In this document: positions 1-7,678 of the stretch, piece after piece
Layout of the letters: each line of letters opens with the position of its first letter
Position numbering within the stretch: position 1 is the first letter of the stretch
DNA from: Planctomycetota bacterium
GTDB taxonomy: Bacteria > Planctomycetota > UBA1135
Assembly: GCA_022447335.1 (NCBI GenBank)
Contig: JAKVCF010000008.1
Coordinates: forward strand, 1 to 32,290
Direction of reading: 5' to 3'
Length of the DNA: 32,290 bases
The notes under the pieces: model-generated
The model's input: the letters and a program-made list of their open reading frames with translations, nothing else
The model's database searches: none
Told to the model about the DNA's origin: nothing
Made by a program: the position numbers and the translations under genes

Positions 1-475
1 CTTTGAGCTCGTCTTCTTTGGTGACGACAGCCTTGTTCTTGCTCGAGTCGAGCTGAATCTGGAAGCGAAGTGCCTTGCCACGCTTCGTCTTCGACACAAT
101 TAGCGGGCCCTTAGCCGTGGTCATTTGACCGTAGAGGCCAGCTGCAGAGATGCCAATGCCCTGCTGTCCGCGCGACTGTCGGCGACTGTGGAACTTTGAT
201 CCGTATAGCAGTTTGCCGAATATGTTCGGAATTTGCGCTTTCACGATGCCTGGGCCGTTGTCTTCAATGACCACCCGGAAGCGATCTTCCTCGAGCTGGT
301 GAATCTCGACCGTGATCTCGGGCCGGATGCCGGCTTCCTCACATGCGTCCAGGGAGTTATCCACCGCCTCCTTGATGGTGGTCAGGAGGGCTTTGCGCGG
401 ATTGTCGAAGCCAAGCAGGTGCCGGTTCTTGGCAAAGAACTCGGAGATCGAGATCTCGCGCTGTTTCGCGGCCAT
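1..475 (-). CDS. top6B: DNA topoisomerase VI subunit B, N-terminal part (gene runs off the window start)
   Basis: This is the ATPase subunit of type IIB topoisomerase VI, which with the A subunit cuts and passes double-stranded DNA. About 158 residues are visible from the ATG at 475; the rest lies beyond position 1. The GHKL ATPase motifs are clear: the N-box EAVDNSLDACEE (residues 36-47, with E36 and N40 as catalytic and Mg-binding positions), the DNGPGI motif (72-77), and the family-specific GKLLYGSKFH and SRGQQGIGISAA segments (87-112). The family usually has a few residues before KQREIS, so translation may begin at the in-frame TTG at 511 (complement of 509-511); a stop lies further upstream and no other ATG is in frame. 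Topo VI is mainly archaeal and plant but occurs in scattered bacteria. The A subunit would be expected downstream, outside this window. Confidence 0.93.
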   Translation of the reverse strand, partial: MAAKQREISISEFFAKNRHLLGFDNPRKALLTTIKEAVDNSLDACEEAGIRPEITVEIHQLEEDRFRVVIEDNGPGIVKAQIPNIFGKLLYGSKFHSRRQSRGQQGIGISAAGLYGQMTTAKGPLIVSKTKRGKALRFQIQLDSSKNKAVVTKEDELK

Positions 476-843
476 CTGCTCGGCAGTCAGATGTTTGCTC
501 TTTGCTGCCAAGGCGGCGATGAGTTTGGCCCCTTCGCCGCCGGAATTCCAGGAATTCGCATTTCCTTACCGTTTTCCCGTTGGCCACGAGCTATGCGGCG
601 TAGCCTTTTACTGGACCGGAAGTCCCGGGGACTCATGGGACGGATCTGGACCAGCGCCCCGAGAGCTTCGGCCTTCAGGGCGTTTTCTTTTTCCCAATGT
701 CGCGCGTAAACTGCTTTGTTGATAAGCTCTTATCGAAAGAGGGCATTCCTCTCCAGAAAAAGCGCAGTCCTTCCCGAAAGGTAGTCTGAGCGCATCCCGC
801 GCTCGACTCTAGACTGACCTGGGCCGACATACCCCGTTCCCAA
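476..843. other. Intergenic region between divergent top6B and the sigma factor gene
   Basis: No gene is supported here; the frames that stay open are antisense or out-of-frame shadows. As the space between two divergently read genes it should hold both promoters. Two short inverted repeats are visible: AGTCC-CGG-GGACT at 621-633 and GATAAG-CT-CTTATC at 721-734. Either could be an operator or a small hairpin, but neither is followed by a T run. A TAGACT hexamer at 810-815 is the best -10 candidate for the sigma factor gene. Confidence 0.5.
810..815 (+). promoter_or_regulatory. Possible -10 box (TAGACT) of the sigma factor gene
   Basis: TAGACT recurs as a probable -10 hexamer elsewhere in this window (4833, 7667, 17128). 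Here it would give a leader of about 22 nt before the ATG at 844. No convincing -35 hexamer is seen 16-18 nt upstream, so this rests on the shared hexamer alone. Confidence 0.3.
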
Positions 844-1452
844 ATGGACGACGAAAAGCCTACGCCGAACCAGTACGAGCTGGAGATAGATCAGTGGGAG
901 AGTCTGGTTTGGTACGTCGTTAACCGGTTGAAGCCTCGGCTTCCAAACAGCGTTTCTGAAGAAGAGTTGCACGCTGCCGGCATGGTGGGTCTCCTAAAGG
1001 CTGCGAGGTCCTACGACCCTTCCCGCGGGGCAGGGTTCAAGACCTACGCCTACCATCGGATTCGGGGTGCGATGCTCGATGAGCTACGTAGCCTCGATTT
1101 TCTACCACGCTCTTTGCGGGAGAAGGCGCGGGAGAAGGGTGAGCAGGCGCCGGCTGTTATCGGACTACCGACCAATGAAGATGGTTCCGACAACTTAGAG
1201 GGTGTAGAAGGCGACGGCATGATTTCTGGTGCGATCGAGAACCAGGAGTTGGCCGAGGCCCTGCAGGAAGCGATTCGCGCTCTTCCCGAGAAGATGCGCG
1301 TTGTAATGCACCTTTACTACAACGAGGGGCGGCGTATGCATGAAATAGGTGAGCAGCTCAGTTTGACAGAATCACGTGTATCACAGATTCACTCGGCTGC
1401 AGTGGCACGCCTGCGTCGCGACCTTCGCCCGATTGGTGGAACCGAGGACTAG
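844..1452 (+). CDS. Sigma-70 family sigma factor, FliA/WhiG-like, with region 3 apparently missing
   Basis: This is an alternative RNA polymerase sigma factor of 202 residues. Region 2 is well kept (about residues 18-97): the ELHAAGMVGLLKAARSYDP stretch, the FKTYAYHRIRGAMLDELR core-binding and -10 recognition helix, and the FLPRSLREKARE end typical of FliA/WhiG. Region 4 is also clear (about 140-192), ending in a helix-turn-helix with the SRVSQIHSAAVARLR segment, very like FliA. Between them is only a short acidic, Gly-rich linker (about residues 98-131) where FliA/WhiG proteins normally carry the three-helix region 3; these proteins are usually about 240-260 residues long. No Shine-Dalgarno sequence precedes the ATG. 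No flagellar gene lies nearby, so its regulon cannot be inferred from context. Confidence 0.9.
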   Translation: MDDEKPTPNQYELEIDQWESLVWYVVNRLKPRLPNSVSEEELHAAGMVGLLKAARSYDPSRGAGFKTYAYHRIRGAMLDELRSLDFLPRSLREKAREKGEQAPAVIGLPTNEDGSDNLEGVEGDGMISGAIENQELAEALQEAIRALPEKMRVVMHLYYNEGRRMHEIGEQLSLTESRVSQIHSAAVARLRRDLRPIGGTED

Positions 1453-1513
1453 GGGCTCTAAGGCGGTTTTCTGGACTGATCGGCTGACGCAGGAATCCGC
1501 GCCTGTCCTGCGA

Positions 1514-1519
1514 TAGGAT
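1514..1519 (+). promoter_or_regulatory. -10 box (TAGGAT) placed for a leaderless transcript
   Basis: TAGGAT ends exactly 6 nt before the ATG at 1526, and no Shine-Dalgarno sequence lies between. The usual distance from the -10 hexamer to +1 would make the A of the ATG the first transcribed base. The same arrangement is seen at 7667, 15640 and 22913. No recognisable -35 element is present. Confidence 0.5.
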
Positions 1520-1525
1520 GCAGTA

Positions 1526-3814
1526 ATGCACCCCCGGTTCCAGCGGAGTCTGGCTGGCTGGGCTTCGATCTTGCTTCTGATTGGTATGGGCCGGTCAGCG
1601 GTGGGGCAGTTGCCCGAGGCCAGCCCAAAAACCATCGAATATCAGATGGAGTGCCAGCTACTCGACGAAGGCAAGGTTGTCGATGGGCTGATGCGCGCTA
1701 CCTGGCGCAATCAGACTGAAGCTTCTACCAACGAGCTTCACTGGCATGTTTACAACAACGCGTTCTCGGGCCGTGACTCGGTCTGGATGAAGGAGGCTCA
1801 CCAGTACCAGTACAGCGGAGGTCGCTTGCCGCGCGAGTACAGCAACACTGAAATAGAAGCAGTGGTGCTGATCGATCTAGCGGGCAATTCGATGCGTGGC
1901 GAGGATGGCACTCCGCTTAGCTTACGTTGGTCCTGGGTGCCGCAATCCAAGGCGCCGAACGATCGCACTGTTTTCAAGGTGGAGTTGCCTCGTTCGGTAG
2001 CGCCTGGAGAGAGTGTGAGTGTGCTAGTCGAGTTTCAGGCACGATTGGCGCCGGCTTACCGCCGCAACGGCTGGGGCTCGGAGGGTTATGTGCACGCTGC
2101 GCAGTGGTACCCCAAGCTCGGCGTCTTCGAGCGACTTGAAGGGCGGTGGCAGTGGAACTGTCTTCCGTACCGGATGCTGGTCGAGTTTTACTCTGACTAC
2201 GCTGACTTTGATCTGAAGATGATCTTTCCTAAGGAGTATCGCGGCAAGGTGGTCGCTTCAGGTACAGCGCAGGGTGATCCGGAGGTGATGCAGGATGGCT
2301 CGTTGCGCTATCACTTCATCGCAAATGATGTGCACGACTTTGCCTGGAGTGCCGACCCGAAGGCGCGCGTGATCCAGCGCACCTGGCGCGAAGAGGATTA
2401 CCGCGACGTTGACGAGGAAGAGAAAGTGGCACGCGCGCTGGGGCGTACCGTCGAAGAGGTGCGGCCAAGTGGCGATATTGAGATGTTTCTGCTGCTTCAG
2501 CCGGAGCATGCTGAGTTCGAAGATCGCTACTTCGAGGCGACTGCGCAGGCTATCTACTACATGGGGCTGTGGTATGGGAAATATCCTTACGACACCATTT
2601 CGATCGTCGATCCTGCGCACGATGCGCGCTGGACCGGGGGTATGGAATACCCGCGACTTTTCACTGGTGGGGTGCATAAAGGAGCGCATGAACGCGTGCA
2701 TGATCCGGAGGGTGTGACGGTTCACGAGTATGGTCACCAGTACTGGTATGGATTGGTTGGAACCGATGAGTTTCGTCATGCCTGGATGGATGAAGGTTTT
2801 TGTGTCTTCTCCACCCAACGTGTGTTGCAGAAGGCGTTTCAGCCTGAGCTATCGACTTACCGAGTGGCTGGCCACGATCGCTTGGGCCGTGCGCCGATCG
2901 GTTGGCCTTGCGATGGGGGAGGCCTACGGGGTCTGAGCACCTTGCGACGCCTTGATGTACCAGAGTTCGCGGGCGTCCCAGGTCTTTCGGTTGAACTGTT
3001 TCGGCCTGATTCGATCACGCGTTACTTTGCTGAAATGCCCAGTGTGAGCTATTGGCCGACCGTGCAGGATGACGCGATATTGGGTCTACGCCGTTCGTAT
3101 CGCACTGACTTTTATCAGCCGATTGCTACTAACTCAGGCGATCTCTTCGAGTGGAATATGCGCGGCGTAAATACCTACTCACGCCCAGCGATGACGCTCG
3201 AATCGATGGCGCGAATTATGGGAGAAGAGCGTTGGATGCGGTTGATTCGTGCTTATCACGAGCGTTTCCGTTTTGGGCATCCACGTCCGGCTGATTGGCT
3301 TGCCGTTGTGACCGAGTTTGCGACCGGTGCTAAGGTTGGTGACGAGGAAGATGGCATTCAGGTCGACTGGGTTGGCTTTTGGCGGCAGGCTTATCGTGGC
3401 AATGAGATCGTCGACTTCGGGGTTCATCGCGTCGCCAACCTGCCGCATTTGATCGAAAATCCTAGTGATGAGTCGCGTGTGCGCGTGCACCCTAGCAAGT
3501 GGGATGTGCACATTGAGTTGCGAAGATTCGGTAGCTTTACGGTGCCGGTTGAGTATGAGTTGATTTGGTCAGATGGCATGCGCACACGGCATGTTTGGGA
3601 TGGCAGTTCCGAGACTCATGCGTTGCGAGAATTGGGCAGTAATCGTCGCATTATTCAGGTCATCGTTGATCCGCAGCGCAAGTTGGTGCTTGACCGCAAC
3701 TGGCTGAACAACACCTATACCGTCGAGGTGCGTGAGGACTTGGCTGCTGAGGCTGGCGCACGTGCCCTACTTTGGGCAGAATCAGTACTGCATTACTTTG
3801 GAGGAATTGGATGA
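1526..3814 (+). CDS. Secreted M1-family zinc metallopeptidase
   Basis: This is an exported zinc peptidase of 762 residues, related to M1 aminopeptidases. An N-terminal signal peptide is visible (basic start, then a hydrophobic run ending near residue 27 at SAVGQ). A beta-rich N-terminal half leads to the substrate-binding GGMEYP motif (371-376), equivalent to GAMEN of the family. The zinc site HEYGH is at 400-404, followed after 18 residues by the third ligand E423 in WMDEGF, the standard HExxH-x18-E spacing. E401 would be the catalytic base. The length fits M1 proteins. The stop codon overlaps the start of the following membrane protein (ATGA), which indicates translational coupling and a joint role at the envelope. 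Substrate specificity cannot be read from the sequence. Confidence 0.9.
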   Translation: MHPRFQRSLAGWASILLLIGMGRSAVGQLPEASPKTIEYQMECQLLDEGKVVDGLMRATWRNQTEASTNELHWHVYNNAFSGRDSVWMKEAHQYQYSGGRLPREYSNTEIEAVVLIDLAGNSMRGEDGTPLSLRWSWVPQSKAPNDRTVFKVELPRSVAPGESVSVLVEFQARLAPAYRRNGWGSEGYVHAAQWYPKLGVFERLEGRWQWNCLPYRMLVEFYSDYADFDLKMIFPKEYRGKVVASGTAQGDPEVMQDGSLRYHFIANDVHDFAWSADPKARVIQRTWREEDYRDVDEEEKVARALGRTVEEVRPSGDIEMFLLLQPEHAEFEDRYFEATAQAIYYMGLWYGKYPYDTISIVDPAHDARWTGGMEYPRLFTGGVHKGAHERVHDPEGVTVHEYGHQYWYGLVGTDEFRHAWMDEGFCVFSTQRVLQKAFQPELSTYRVAGHDRLGRAPIGWPCDGGGLRGLSTLRRLDVPEFAGVPGLSVELFRPDSITRYFAEMPSVSYWPTVQDDAILGLRRSYRTDFYQPIATNSGDLFEWNMRGVNTYSRPAMTLESMARIMGEERWMRLIRAYHERFRFGHPRPADWLAVVTEFATGAKVGDEEDGIQVDWVGFWRQAYRGNEIVDFGVHRVANLPHLIENPSDESRVRVHPSKWDVHIELRRFGSFTVPVEYELIWSDGMRTRHVWDGSSETHALRELGSNRRIIQVIVDPQRKLVLDRNWLNNTYTVEVREDLAAEAGARALLWAESVLHYFGGIG
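3800..3804 (+). promoter_or_regulatory. Strong Shine-Dalgarno (GGAGG) deciding the start at 3811
   Basis: GGAGG lies 6 nt before the ATG at 3811 and inside the end of the upstream peptidase gene. It favours 3811 over the longer in-frame start at 3772, which lacks such a site. Confidence 0.8.
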
Positions 3815-4779
3815 GTCGCGATATACGGCCTCCGGTGCTGGGCACCTTGATGACGGGTATCGGCCTCGCTCTGGCGCGCCCGCGCGTTTGGTTGCCGCTG
3901 ACCGCACTAGTTTTGATTCTAGGCTTCGTGGCTAGCTATCCAGTGCACGACGCTGCGTCTACCAGTTTCAATCACGTTGCTGGCTTTGAGGACGAGCAGC
4001 CTTGGGTGGATCTTGGCGTAGTGCCACGCTGGATGTTTGACGATCAAGCGCGCGAGCACGGGGGAATGGGTGTTCCAGCTGCGCTGGCTCCGCTCTTTCT
4101 CTTGATGAGTTTGTTTGGCGTGCTGATCACTGCGGGCTGGATGGAAACGGCGGTGCATCGTCGCAAACAACATGGTCTACGCGCGTTCCTCTCCGGCGGC
4201 GGACAGCACTTCTTCCCTTTCCTCCGCTTGTGGGGAGTTGCGCTAGCCGGCTACGCTTTTTGCACTTGGTTGGTGTACGGATTGCCGGGCGAATGGCTCA
4301 AGGAGCAGTTTTTTCCGGCGGGTAACCCGGAGCGTGCTACTAGCGAGAGCTACGCACGCTGGATCGAGCTGACCTATTCCATCGTGTACCTCGGGTGCAT
4401 CTTGAAGGTTGAGATCATCACCGATCTTGCTCGTTCCACGTTGGTCGTCAACGGACGCCGCTCAGCCTTCGCTGCCACTCTCCGAGGAATCGGCTTTTGG
4501 GTCCGACGCTGGAGAGCATGCTTCACGTTGGTAGGCACCGGTTTCTTGCTTGAAGCTGGCTTCATCGCACTACTGGTAGGTCTGCACAGCGTGCTGGACT
4601 TCCCGTTGATGATTCTTGCACTGGCAATGCCGGCCGGGCGAGTCATTCTCCGCGGCGGGCGGCAGGCGGGTTTGGCGCTGTACTACCACCGGTACATCAA
4701 TCATGACACCCATCACTCGATTGAGAATTCGCCGCAACAGCCCTCGCCCTCAGGTGAAAGTGCGGCGTGGTCAGGCTGA
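3811..4779 (+). CDS. Polytopic inner-membrane protein coupled to the M1 peptidase
   Basis: I do not recognise this 322-residue protein. Hydrophobic segments suggest five or six membrane spans: near residues 23-42, 85-105, 130-155, 175-192, and a long apolar stretch around 230-275. The C-terminal tail is polar, with several His and Ser. The start was chosen at 3811 because GGAGG precedes it and the ATGA overlap couples it to the peptidase gene. The partner may be held at, or exported through, the membrane with it, but nothing in the sequence proves an interaction. No metal-binding or catalytic motif was found. Confidence 0.8.
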   Translation: MSRDIRPPVLGTLMTGIGLALARPRVWLPLTALVLILGFVASYPVHDAASTSFNHVAGFEDEQPWVDLGVVPRWMFDDQAREHGGMGVPAALAPLFLLMSLFGVLITAGWMETAVHRRKQHGLRAFLSGGGQHFFPFLRLWGVALAGYAFCTWLVYGLPGEWLKEQFFPAGNPERATSESYARWIELTYSIVYLGCILKVEIITDLARSTLVVNGRRSAFAATLRGIGFWVRRWRACFTLVGTGFLLEAGFIALLVGLHSVLDFPLMILALAMPAGRVILRGGRQAGLALYYHRYINHDTHHSIENSPQQPSPSGESAAWSG

Positions 4780-4832
4780 ACCATCTCCACTGAGTTCTCA
4801 TGCGGTGATTCGTTCCGGCGTTCGCGCCTTGT

Positions 4833-4838
4833 TAGACT
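4833..4838 (+). promoter_or_regulatory. Possible -10 box (TAGACT) of the phosphofructokinase gene
   Basis: The same hexamer as at 810, 7667 and 17128. It would give a leader of about 24 nt holding a GGGAG at 4851-4855, which is rather far (13 nt) from the ATG at 4869. No clear -35 is seen. Confidence 0.35.
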
Positions 4839-4868
4839 TCGCGCCAATCTGGGAGTTGCCTCGTAAAG

Positions 4869-6110
4869 ATGTCTGAAAGCCTGCGTGGAGCCGCGGTCAT
4901 CGGTCAATCCGGTGGTCCAACGGTCGTGATAAACCAGTCCTTGGTCGGTTACGTCGAAGCCGCCCTCGAATCCGATGCTATCACCCATGTGCTGGGAGCA
5001 CGGCATGGCGTGCAGGGCATGATGTCTGGCGACCTCATCGATCTAGGGGCCGAGTCGCGTGACACTCTTAAGCGCATAGCGCGAGTGCCCGCAGCGGCTT
5101 TGGGGTCGGTACGGCTTAAACCAGGTAAGGAAGACGTTGCGCGCGTGATCGAGACCTTGCGTAAGCACGAGGTACGCTACTTCTTCTACATCGGAGGTAA
5201 CGACACTGCCGAGACCGCGCATATCGTCGAGCAGCAGTCAGCCGAGCTAGGGTACGAGATGCGATGTTTCCACGTACCTAAGACCATTGATAATGACCTG
5301 CGAGTGACCGATCACTGCCCAGGCTATGGATCGGCAGCACGCTTTGTGGCACATGCTTTTCAGGGCGATGATCGTGACAACCGCTCACTTCCTGGTGTCA
5401 AGATCAACGTTGTGATGGGGCGCCATGCCGGCTGGCTGACCGCTGCTAGCACCTTGGGTCGTCGCCATGAAGACGATGGGCCACACTTAGTCTATTTGCC
5501 CGAGGCAGTCTTCGATCCGCAGCAGTTCCTTGCAGATGTCGAGGCGGTTTATATGCGGCTTGGCCGCTGTATCGTCGCGGTGTCTGAGGGTATCCACGAT
5601 GCCAATGGCAAGCCCTTCCTGCAGGTTTATGCCGAGCAATCGGGCTCTGCGATGGCGGGGCAAGCGGACAGTCACGGCAATGTGCAGCTGTCGGGTACTG
5701 GCGCATTAGGCGATGCGCTCGCTAACCTTGTAAAGGAGCACTTTGGCAAGATCCGTGTGCGTGCCGACACTTTTGGTTACTTGCAGAGATCTTTCCCCGC
5801 AGACGCTTCGCCGATCGACCAAGAAGAAGCGCGTCGCGTTGGTCGTGATGCAGTGGCTGCAGCGATCTCCGGCGAGTGCACTAGTGGTTCGATTGCGCTG
5901 CGTCGCGTGGAAGGAAAGCCCTACCACTGTGACACCTTTGTCACACCGCTACATACAGTTGCCAAACATACGAGGGATATGCCCGAAGAGTTTCTGAGCG
6001 GCCACAATGCTGTTTCCGAGGGTTTCCGTGTTTACGCCATGCCGCTTACAGGCAGTATTGAGCCGATGGCCGACCTCGCCGCCCACGCGGTGCGGGGGTC
6101 GGCTTCCTGA
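4869..6110 (+). CDS. pfp: PPi-type 6-phosphofructokinase (diphosphate--fructose-6-phosphate 1-phosphotransferase)
   Basis: This is a glycolytic phosphofructokinase of 413 residues that interconverts fructose 6-phosphate and fructose 1,6-bisphosphate. Family motifs are present: the N-terminal GQSGGPTVVINQSL phosphate-binding loop, GGNDT (109-113), the catalytic PKTIDNDL (137-144) and MGRHAGWL (183-190). Two specificity positions point to pyrophosphate rather than ATP as phosphoryl donor: an Asp at 112 where ATP enzymes have Gly, and Lys138 in PKTIDND where ATP enzymes have PGTIDND. The reaction would then be reversible. A GC-rich inverted repeat (GCCGACC...GGTCGGC, 6069-6103) covers the last codons but has no T run. 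No functional link to its neighbours is apparent. Confidence 0.9.
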   Translation: MSESLRGAAVIGQSGGPTVVINQSLVGYVEAALESDAITHVLGARHGVQGMMSGDLIDLGAESRDTLKRIARVPAAALGSVRLKPGKEDVARVIETLRKHEVRYFFYIGGNDTAETAHIVEQQSAELGYEMRCFHVPKTIDNDLRVTDHCPGYGSAARFVAHAFQGDDRDNRSLPGVKINVVMGRHAGWLTAASTLGRRHEDDGPHLVYLPEAVFDPQQFLADVEAVYMRLGRCIVAVSEGIHDANGKPFLQVYAEQSGSAMAGQADSHGNVQLSGTGALGDALANLVKEHFGKIRVRADTFGYLQRSFPADASPIDQEEARRVGRDAVAAAISGECTSGSIALRRVEGKPYHCDTFVTPLHTVAKHTRDMPEEFLSGHNAVSEGFRVYAMPLTGSIEPMADLAAHAVRGSAS

Positions 6111-6394
6111 CCAGATGTCAGACGAGAAGTAATCCCAGGATTCCTGCGTGCGGAGGCATACTTTTTGATTTCTAGCGCAAGGAAAGCCAGCTTTCAGGGT
6201 TCTTAGATGCGGCTCCCTTCATCTGTGGGGGGGTGAAGATCCAGTCGAAATCGTGAAAAGATATCGGTTTTTGAGCCCTTCTTTGTAGGTCGGGATGGAG
6301 GCGGCTTTACGATTCGGAGAATCTCGAGCGTAGATCGCCACTGTAATCAGGGTGAATCAGAAGCGCTCGCAATGCACATCCCAGCGTACGAATC

Positions 6395-7528
6395 ATGATT
6401 CTTACAACCATACTCTTGATGCAGGGACAAATCCTCGCTCCGGCAGAAACCGGAGAAGAGAGTCGTAGCATCCTGCCAAATATTTTTTCGGCCGACGATC
6501 ACATCGATCTTTTCGGTCGGTTCCAACTGGACTTCGCCTCCGTCGACGACGATAACTTCGGAACCGATGACGGTTCAGAAGTGCGTCGTGCGCGCTTAGG
6601 CGCTAGCGGCAATCTTGCCGAAGGCCTTGACTGGAAGATGGAAGTCGACTTCGCTGCCTTTGATGATGGCGGCGCAGCTTTCACCGATGCCTACCTCAAG
6701 TTTTCAGACCTTCCAGTGGGCACTCTTACGATAGGGCATGTTAAGGAGCCTTTCTCGTTAAACAGCCTTACTTCGAGTCGCTTTATTACCTTTACAGAGA
6801 GAGCGACGACTTTTGCTCCGGGGCGTAATGTCGGCGTCTTGTTGTCGGATGAAACCGAAAACTTGACTTGGCATGTTGGTGCCTTTTGGAATGCTGGTAA
6901 GACTGGCAACCTCGAGACTGGTAACGATACCGCTTTGACCGGTCGTGTGGTCTTCCGTCCCTACATGGAAGACGGAGGTAATCGCATGGCTCACGTCGGC
7001 TTGGCGATTTCGCTACGCGAAGAAGAAAGTGAGGCCTATAGCGCTGACAGCGATGGCGGCATTCACCTCCTCGGCGGCGACGTTGTGAGTGGCCAGATGG
7101 CCGCTGATGATGGCGTGACCCTGATCGGCATCGAAGGTGCTATTCAGGAAGGTCCGATCTCGGGTCAGTTCGAGTTCGTTCAGGCTAGTGGCGATGACGA
7201 CTCCATCAGTAGTTGGTACCTGCAGGGTTCCTACTTCCTGACTGGTGAGTCGCGTGGTTACAAGACTTCGAGCGGCGCTTGGGACCGTGTCAAGCCGAAT
7301 ACCCCGTACGGAAACAACGGCAACGGCGCTTGGGAAGTCGCAGCTCGCCTGGGTTCGATCGACCTTTCGGAAGTTGCGGCGGATAACGAAGCGAGCACTA
7401 TGGCGCTCGCGCTTAACTGGTACCTCACAAACTACACCCGCATCGGTTTCGATATCTACACCGCCAGTTCCGATGCTCTCGCAGAAGATGTCACGGCCGC
7501 AGTGATCCGTTTCGGCCTGGACTTCTAA
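6395..7528 (+). CDS. OprP/OprO-like outer-membrane porin
   Basis: This is a 377-residue outer-membrane beta-barrel of the phosphate-selective porin O/P family. After a short N-terminal hydrophobic region it shows the opening family pattern LFGRFQLDFA (about residues 39-48), the RRARLGASGNLAEGLDWKMEVDFA segment (about 64-87), and the TIGHVKEPFSLNSLTSSRF segment (about 112-130). It ends on the aromatic residue Phe (FGLDF), as most porins do. The signal peptide is unusual in having no basic residue in its n-region; a stop lies 14 codons upstream, with no other start between. The family name does not prove phosphate as substrate. A strong terminator follows, so the gene appears to be transcribed alone. 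Confidence 0.85.
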   Translation: MILTTILLMQGQILAPAETGEESRSILPNIFSADDHIDLFGRFQLDFASVDDDNFGTDDGSEVRRARLGASGNLAEGLDWKMEVDFAAFDDGGAAFTDAYLKFSDLPVGTLTIGHVKEPFSLNSLTSSRFITFTERATTFAPGRNVGVLLSDETENLTWHVGAFWNAGKTGNLETGNDTALTGRVVFRPYMEDGGNRMAHVGLAISLREEESEAYSADSDGGIHLLGGDVVSGQMAADDGVTLIGIEGAIQEGPISGQFEFVQASGDDDSISSWYLQGSYFLTGESRGYKTSSGAWDRVKPNTPYGNNGNGAWEVAARLGSIDLSEVAADNEASTMALALNWYLTNYTRIGFDIYTASSDALAEDVTAAVIRFGLDF

Positions 7529-7560
7529 GATAAAGAGCCCCGCTTGTCCGTGAGCTTTGT

Positions 7561-7588
7561 AAGAGGCGCCCCTTCGGGGGCGCCTCTT
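7561..7588 (+). terminator. Rho-independent-type terminator after the porin
   Basis: A perfect 12-bp stem (7561-7572 with 7577-7588) closed by a TTCG tetraloop (7573-7576), 32 nt after the porin stop. The following CACTTATTT is only moderately T-rich. It is the strongest hairpin in the window. Confidence 0.88.
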
Positions 7589-7666
7589 CACTTATTTAGG
7601 GGCCGATCGGTCAGTAAGTTTTAGTTCTGGCTGCGAGTCTGCGCCTTCTTGCGCTTATCGTCGAGC

Positions 7667-7672
7667 TAGACT
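7667..7672 (+). promoter_or_regulatory. -10 box (TAGACT) placed for a leaderless transcript
   Basis: TAGACT ends 6 nt before the ATG at 7679 with no Shine-Dalgarno sequence between. It lies just after the porin terminator, so a new transcription unit should start here. No -35 match is seen. Confidence 0.5.
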
Positions 7673-7678
7673 GGATCG

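Noticed and set aside
233..709. 158-codon plus-strand frame at the start of the window
   Set aside because: It lies antisense to the convincing topoisomerase VI B coding sequence and shows no domain or signal of its own.
2258..2818. 186-codon minus-strand frame inside the M1 peptidase gene
   Set aside because: It is fully antisense to the zinc-site region of the peptidase, with low-complexity composition and no start signal.
6069..6103. GCCGACC...GGTCGGC as a terminator of the phosphofructokinase gene
   Set aside because: The hairpin lies within the last codons, its inner stem is mispaired and no T run follows; noted in the gene entry but not listed as a terminator.
7013..7591. 192-codon minus-strand frame over the porin 3' end
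   Set aside because: Its start lies inside the strong terminator hairpin and it is fully antisense to the porin; a codon-bias shadow.
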